NCBI GenBank assembly: GCA_002297645.1
Contig: DBMH01000256.1
Coordinates: forward strand, 1-13,338
Source of the DNA: Rhodanobacteraceae bacterium UBA703
Lineage (GTDB): Bacteria > Pseudomonadota > Gammaproteobacteria > Xanthomonadales > Rhodanobacteraceae
DNA length: 13,338 bases
Reading direction: 5' to 3'
A program made the translations under genes and the position numbers. The notes under the pieces were generated by a model, which did not search any database, had not been told where the DNA came from, and saw nothing but the letters and a program-made list of their open reading frames with translations. This document shows positions 10,737 through 13,338 of this stretch, one piece after another; position 1 is the first letter of the stretch; each line of letters opens with the position of its first letter.

Positions 10737-10762
10737 TTTCTCGCCGCACATGCGCAGGAGGC

Positions 10763-10797
10763 GGCGTGGCGGGAATGGGGGCTCCACGCCATTCCCG
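10763..10797. repeat. Two mutually exclusive inverted repeats
   Basis: GGCGTGG (10763-10769) is complementary to CCACGCC (10784-10790), and CGGGAATGG (10770-10778) is complementary to CCATTCCCG (10789-10797). The four arms are interleaved and the two stems share bases 10789-10790, so the full stems cannot form together. In RNA read on the minus strand this lies 75-110 bases before the LtaS-like start codon. It could be an alternative-hairpin leader or simply a complex palindrome. Confidence 0.4.
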
Positions 10798-10947
10798 GCC
10801 GCTCCCGAGCTGCACCGGACGCGAGCAGGGCGAGCCCGGGGCGGTGGTTCGCTCGGGCGGGGCGGGGAGGCGTTCCGCTCGTTCGGCGGTTCGCACGGCG
10901 TGCGCCGTCGCGGCGCCCCCGGCGGAAGGCCCGCGCGGCGGGGCAGG

Positions 10948-11538
10948 TCAGAACAGGTCCGGTGCGATCAGCCGCTTGACCGGCGCGAAGCCGCGACGAT
11001 GCACCGGACAGGGTCCCAGGCGCTCCAGTGCGGCGAGGTGCTCGGGGGTCGGATAGCCCTTGTGCCGGGCGAACCCGTAGCCCGGATGCAGCGGATCGAG
11101 TTCCCGCATGAGGCGGTCGCGCTCGGTCTTGGCGAGAATCGAGGCCGCGCCGATGGCCGGTTCGGAGGCATCGCCGCCGACGATCGCGCGTGCGCTGCAG
11201 GGCAGCGATTTCGGCAGGCGGTTGCCGTCGATCAGTGCCAGCGCCGGGGCGGTGGGCAGGGCTTCGAGCGAACGCGTCATGCCGGCCATCGTCGCGCCGA
11301 GGATGTTCAACCGCTCGATCTCGTCGACGTCGACGACGATCACCGACCAGGCCAGTGCGTTCATCCGGATCAACGGGGCGAGCGTTTCGCGCTGCGCTTC
11401 GCCGAGCGCCTTCGAATCGCCGATGCCGGCGATCGGGCGGCGCGGATCCAGGATCACCGCCGCGACGACGACGGGACCGGCCAGCGGGCCGCGACCGGCT
11501 TCGTCGACGCCGGCCACGAGTTCGGCGGCGGTACTCAT
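10948..11538 (-). CDS. rnhB: Ribonuclease HII
   Basis: A 196-residue cytoplasmic enzyme that nicks RNA in RNA-DNA hybrids and starts removal of single ribonucleotides misinserted in DNA. It carries VDEAGRGPLAGPVV with D12 and E13 and the GRG ribonucleotide-recognition loop (15-17), DSKAL at 41-45, IDGNRLPK with D104, GGD with D123 followed by AIGAASILAKTERDRLM, and the HKGYPTPEHLAAL and HRRGFAPVK motifs of the C-terminal half. Length and ending are normal. The ATG overlaps the stop of the upstream LtaS-like gene (ATGA, minus strand), with a GGAG ten bases before it, so the two are coupled. rnhB commonly follows lpxB directly in proteobacteria; here the LtaS-like gene intervenes. Confidence 0.97.
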   Translation of the reverse strand: MSTAAELVAGVDEAGRGPLAGPVVVAAVILDPRRPIAGIGDSKALGEAQRETLAPLIRMNALAWSVIVVDVDEIERLNILGATMAGMTRSLEALPTAPALALIDGNRLPKSLPCSARAIVGGDASEPAIGAASILAKTERDRLMRELDPLHPGYGFARHKGYPTPEHLAALERLGPCPVHRRGFAPVKRLIAPDLF

Positions 11539-13268
11539 GGCTGGAGATCTCCGAGCTGCGTGAAGACGTGGTCATGGTACGAGGTGACCATGCGCGCGTC
11601 CTTGCAGTCGAGGTAGCGTCCCTTGCAGCGCTCGCGCAGCAGCGTGTTGGCCTGGAAGAACGCGTCCTTCGGCACGCCGGCGACGTCCAGCAGCAGGGAG
11701 CCCAGGAACGCGATGTCGAGCACCTGATAGTCGAACTTGCGCCGCACCGGAAAGTTCGACTTCAGCATGTAGTAGGTCAGCCAGTGCGTGTTCGGGCCGA
11801 CGCCTTTCGGCACGGCCTTGGGGATCTGGTTGATCGCGCCGTCGAACGAGGGCTGATGGTCGCCGAAATGCATCAGCACCGTCGGGCGTTCGCCTCCCAG
11901 CAGGAACGATTCGAGGTCGGACATCATCGCGTCCGATTCGCGCGCCCGCTCGAGGTAGTTGCCGAGATTGAGGTTGAGCCAGTCGTCGAGCTTCTTCGGC
12001 TTGAACTTGCCGGCGAACAGCGGCTGGTCGAACGGCGGTTTCAGTTCGGCCAGGGGCTTCATGTGCGGCCCGTGCTGGTGCAGGGTGAGCATGAAGACGA
12101 ACAGCGGCTGCTTCGGGTGCGTGCGCCGCTCATCCGCGTAGATGCGCTTGAACACCTGCAGCAGGTCGGCGTCGTGGCTCTCCCAGCCGAGGCCGTATTG
12201 CGTGCCGTCGTAGAACGCGTCGAAGCCGTAGTAGTCGTAGGCGTTGCGCGCGTTGAGGAAGTCGCCGGTCATCGGGTACACGGCGATCGCGCGGTAGCCT
12301 GCGCTCTGGAACGCCTTCGGCAGCGTGTAGGCGACGCGGGGCGCGAGGTTGTAGGGCGCGTACAGGCCCGCATTGCCGAACAGGTTGTGCGCGAGGCCGG
12401 TCAGCAGCGAGAACTCGCTGGTCCAGGTGCCGCCGCCGAAGGTGTGCACGCTCAGCAGGCCGTGCGCGCGCGTGCGCCTGTCCGGCTCGAACATGTCCAG
12501 CCGGCACTGCGGCAGCGTGCAGGGCTTGAGCAGGCGCGGGTCGAACGTGCTTTCCTCCAGTATCGCGACGACATCGGGCAAGGTCGGCGGCGCCTGCAGC
12601 GGCCGGTCGAGCTTCCACAAGATGCTGCGGTCGACGTCGGGTGGAATGGCGGGTTGTTCGATGACGGTATCGTTGAACGAGGTGACGAAGTCGGTGATGA
12701 AGCTGCGGTCGTTGATCGCGACCCACATCGGCTTGTTGAACGCCTTGCCGAACGGCCCGCCGGCATTCAGACAGGCGAGCAGGAGGGCCGCGGCGGAAGC
12801 GGCACCGAGCACGCGCGCGAGGACGCGAGGCAGGCGCGGATGCGCGACGAGCAGGGTGGGGCGCTCGCCCAGGTACGAGGCGCCCAGCAGCAGCGGCACC
12901 AGCACCAGGGTGGCGAGACCGGTGCCGAGCAGCAGCGGATAGTGCGTGAACAGCTCGAGTGTCTCGCGGTTGACGAAATACTCGAGGTCGGGTGCCAGCA
13001 GCGGCGTGTTCAGATAGAGGAACTTGAGCCGGCCGGCCGTTTCGATCATGCCGAACAGCAGCGCGGTGAGGATCAGCGAGAATGCGAGGCGGGCGCTGGC
13101 GAACACGGCGATGAGCAGCACGAGCCCGGCCAGCGTGGCAGCGAAGATCTTCTCGTCCGTCGTGTTCTCGGACAGGGGACCGAAGACGATCATCGCGGCG
13201 AGCGCGACGGCGGCGAACGCACGCAACCCCGTGGCGAAGCGGCCGGCCGGTTGGGAAGGGGCGCTCAT
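11535..13268 (-). CDS. LTA-synthase-like membrane sulfatase-fold phosphotransferase (paralogue 1, lpxB-proximal)
   Basis: A 577-residue inner-membrane protein with a large periplasmic catalytic domain. About five helices are seen at 14-32, 41-58, 61-77, 112-131 and 151-168, then the sulfatase-fold domain. Key residues are ILEES (E238/E239), GGGTWTSEF with T271 as probable nucleophile, LTLHQHGPH at 394-402 and HFGDHQPSFDG (D470, H471). It is similar to the dnaE-proximal paralogue along its length, including the LHTPLLAPDL-type segment after helix 3 (here LNTPLLAPDLEYF), the GLYAPYNLAPRV block and the C-terminal DIAFLGSLLLDVAG and LRERC...DC motifs. The start overlaps the stop of the upstream probable lpxB, with GGAGG at 13282-13286; the stop overlaps rnhB. 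The close coupling to a lipid A gene suggests an outer-membrane or glycan modification role, perhaps adding phosphoglycerol or phosphoethanolamine. Donor and acceptor are not shown. Confidence 0.87.
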   Translation of the reverse strand: MSAPSQPAGRFATGLRAFAAVALAAMIVFGPLSENTTDEKIFAATLAGLVLLIAVFASARLAFSLILTALLFGMIETAGRLKFLYLNTPLLAPDLEYFVNRETLELFTHYPLLLGTGLATLVLVPLLLGASYLGERPTLLVAHPRLPRVLARVLGAASAAALLLACLNAGGPFGKAFNKPMWVAINDRSFITDFVTSFNDTVIEQPAIPPDVDRSILWKLDRPLQAPPTLPDVVAILEESTFDPRLLKPCTLPQCRLDMFEPDRRTRAHGLLSVHTFGGGTWTSEFSLLTGLAHNLFGNAGLYAPYNLAPRVAYTLPKAFQSAGYRAIAVYPMTGDFLNARNAYDYYGFDAFYDGTQYGLGWESHDADLLQVFKRIYADERRTHPKQPLFVFMLTLHQHGPHMKPLAELKPPFDQPLFAGKFKPKKLDDWLNLNLGNYLERARESDAMMSDLESFLLGGERPTVLMHFGDHQPSFDGAINQIPKAVPKGVGPNTHWLTYYMLKSNFPVRRKFDYQVLDIAFLGSLLLDVAGVPKDAFFQANTLLRERCKGRYLDCKDARMVTSYHDHVFTQLGDLQP

Positions 13269-13338
13269 GCGCGGGTCGACGCCTCCGGCTCGACGAGTTC
13301 CGCGATGGCGGCCGCGGCGCTGCGGCTCGCGCCGCGGC
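13265..13338 (-). CDS. lpxB: C-terminal end of probable lipid-A-disaccharide synthase LpxB (partial)
   Basis: On the minus strand a frame enters from the right edge and ends at the TGA overlapping the ATG of the LtaS-like gene. The visible residues, RGASRSAAAAIAELV followed by EPEASTRA, resemble the alanine-rich final helix of LpxB, where a run of the type AAERAAQAILEL is common. The usual order lpxA-lpxB-rnhB-dnaE supports the call. Only 23 residues are seen, so the identity rests mainly on gene order. Confidence 0.5.
   Translation of the reverse strand, partial: RGASRSAAAAIAELVEPEASTRA

Larger units (their letters stand above)
10689..10947. other. Intergenic region between rnhB and the second LtaS-like gene
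   Basis: This is the only sizeable noncoding stretch in the window (259 bp). It contains a short AT-richer patch with an 11-bp-spaced direct repeat (10721-10736), a set of competing inverted repeats (10763-10797), and minor hairpins near the rnhB end: CGCAC/GTGCG at 10892-10904 and GCGCC/GGCGC at 10902-10916. None is followed by a T-run, so no intrinsic terminator is evident. The rest is extremely GC-rich with no convincing small gene. It is the best place for a promoter driving the second LtaS-like gene and dnaE. Confidence 0.5.

Noticed and set aside
10689..10787. Upstream extension of the dnaE-proximal LtaS-like protein to an earlier ATG
   Set aside because: The added 33 residues are polar and unlike the paralogue's start, cover the possible regulatory repeat, and the ATG at 10688 has a suitable ribosome site.
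11543..11552. Perfect palindrome GGAGATCTCC over the rnhB ribosome site
   Set aside because: Ten bases without a spacer inside coding sequence is likely chance, and it would form only a three-pair stem.

Overview
The window is dense, very GC-rich coding sequence with overlapping start and stop codons. It has no tRNA, rRNA, CRISPR array, insertion sequence or prophage gene. DnaE closely resembles the gammaproteobacterial enzyme. The order lpxB - rnhB - dnaE, a C4-dicarboxylate carrier of DctA type, and the GC content together suggest a gammaproteobacterium of the Xanthomonadales (Lysobacterales) group. That placement is inference, not a database result.

Left part (1-4541, plus strand). Three tightly coupled genes encode a periplasmic PstS-like binding protein (5' end off the window), a four-helix PepSY membrane protein and a second, divergent PstS-like binding protein. 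Both junctions are ATGA stop/start overlaps. No PstC, PstA or PstB gene is present, so the binding proteins are not part of a visible ABC importer. The PepSY protein has histidines flanking its helices, like PepSY-type reductases linked to siderophore or metal uptake. Six bases after the second binding protein begins dctA, a full-length dicarboxylate:cation symporter.

Right part (4554-13338, minus strand, transcribed right to left). Read in the direction of transcription it holds the last codons of a probable lpxB, an LTA-synthase-like membrane phosphotransferase, rnhB, a 259-bp gap with possible regulatory elements, a second LTA-synthase-like phosphotransferase, dnaE, a small low-molecular-weight tyrosine-phosphatase-type protein and a PIN-domain protein. 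This is the common lpxB-rnhB-dnaE housekeeping block, with two paralogous envelope enzymes placed on either side of rnhB. The accA gene often found after dnaE is replaced by the phosphatase and PIN genes. The two halves converge with a 12-bp gap.

The points most worth following up are the SBP-PepSY-SBP unit without a transporter, the pair of LtaS-like enzymes embedded in a lipid A / replication operon, and the phosphatase plus orphan PIN gene downstream of dnaE.
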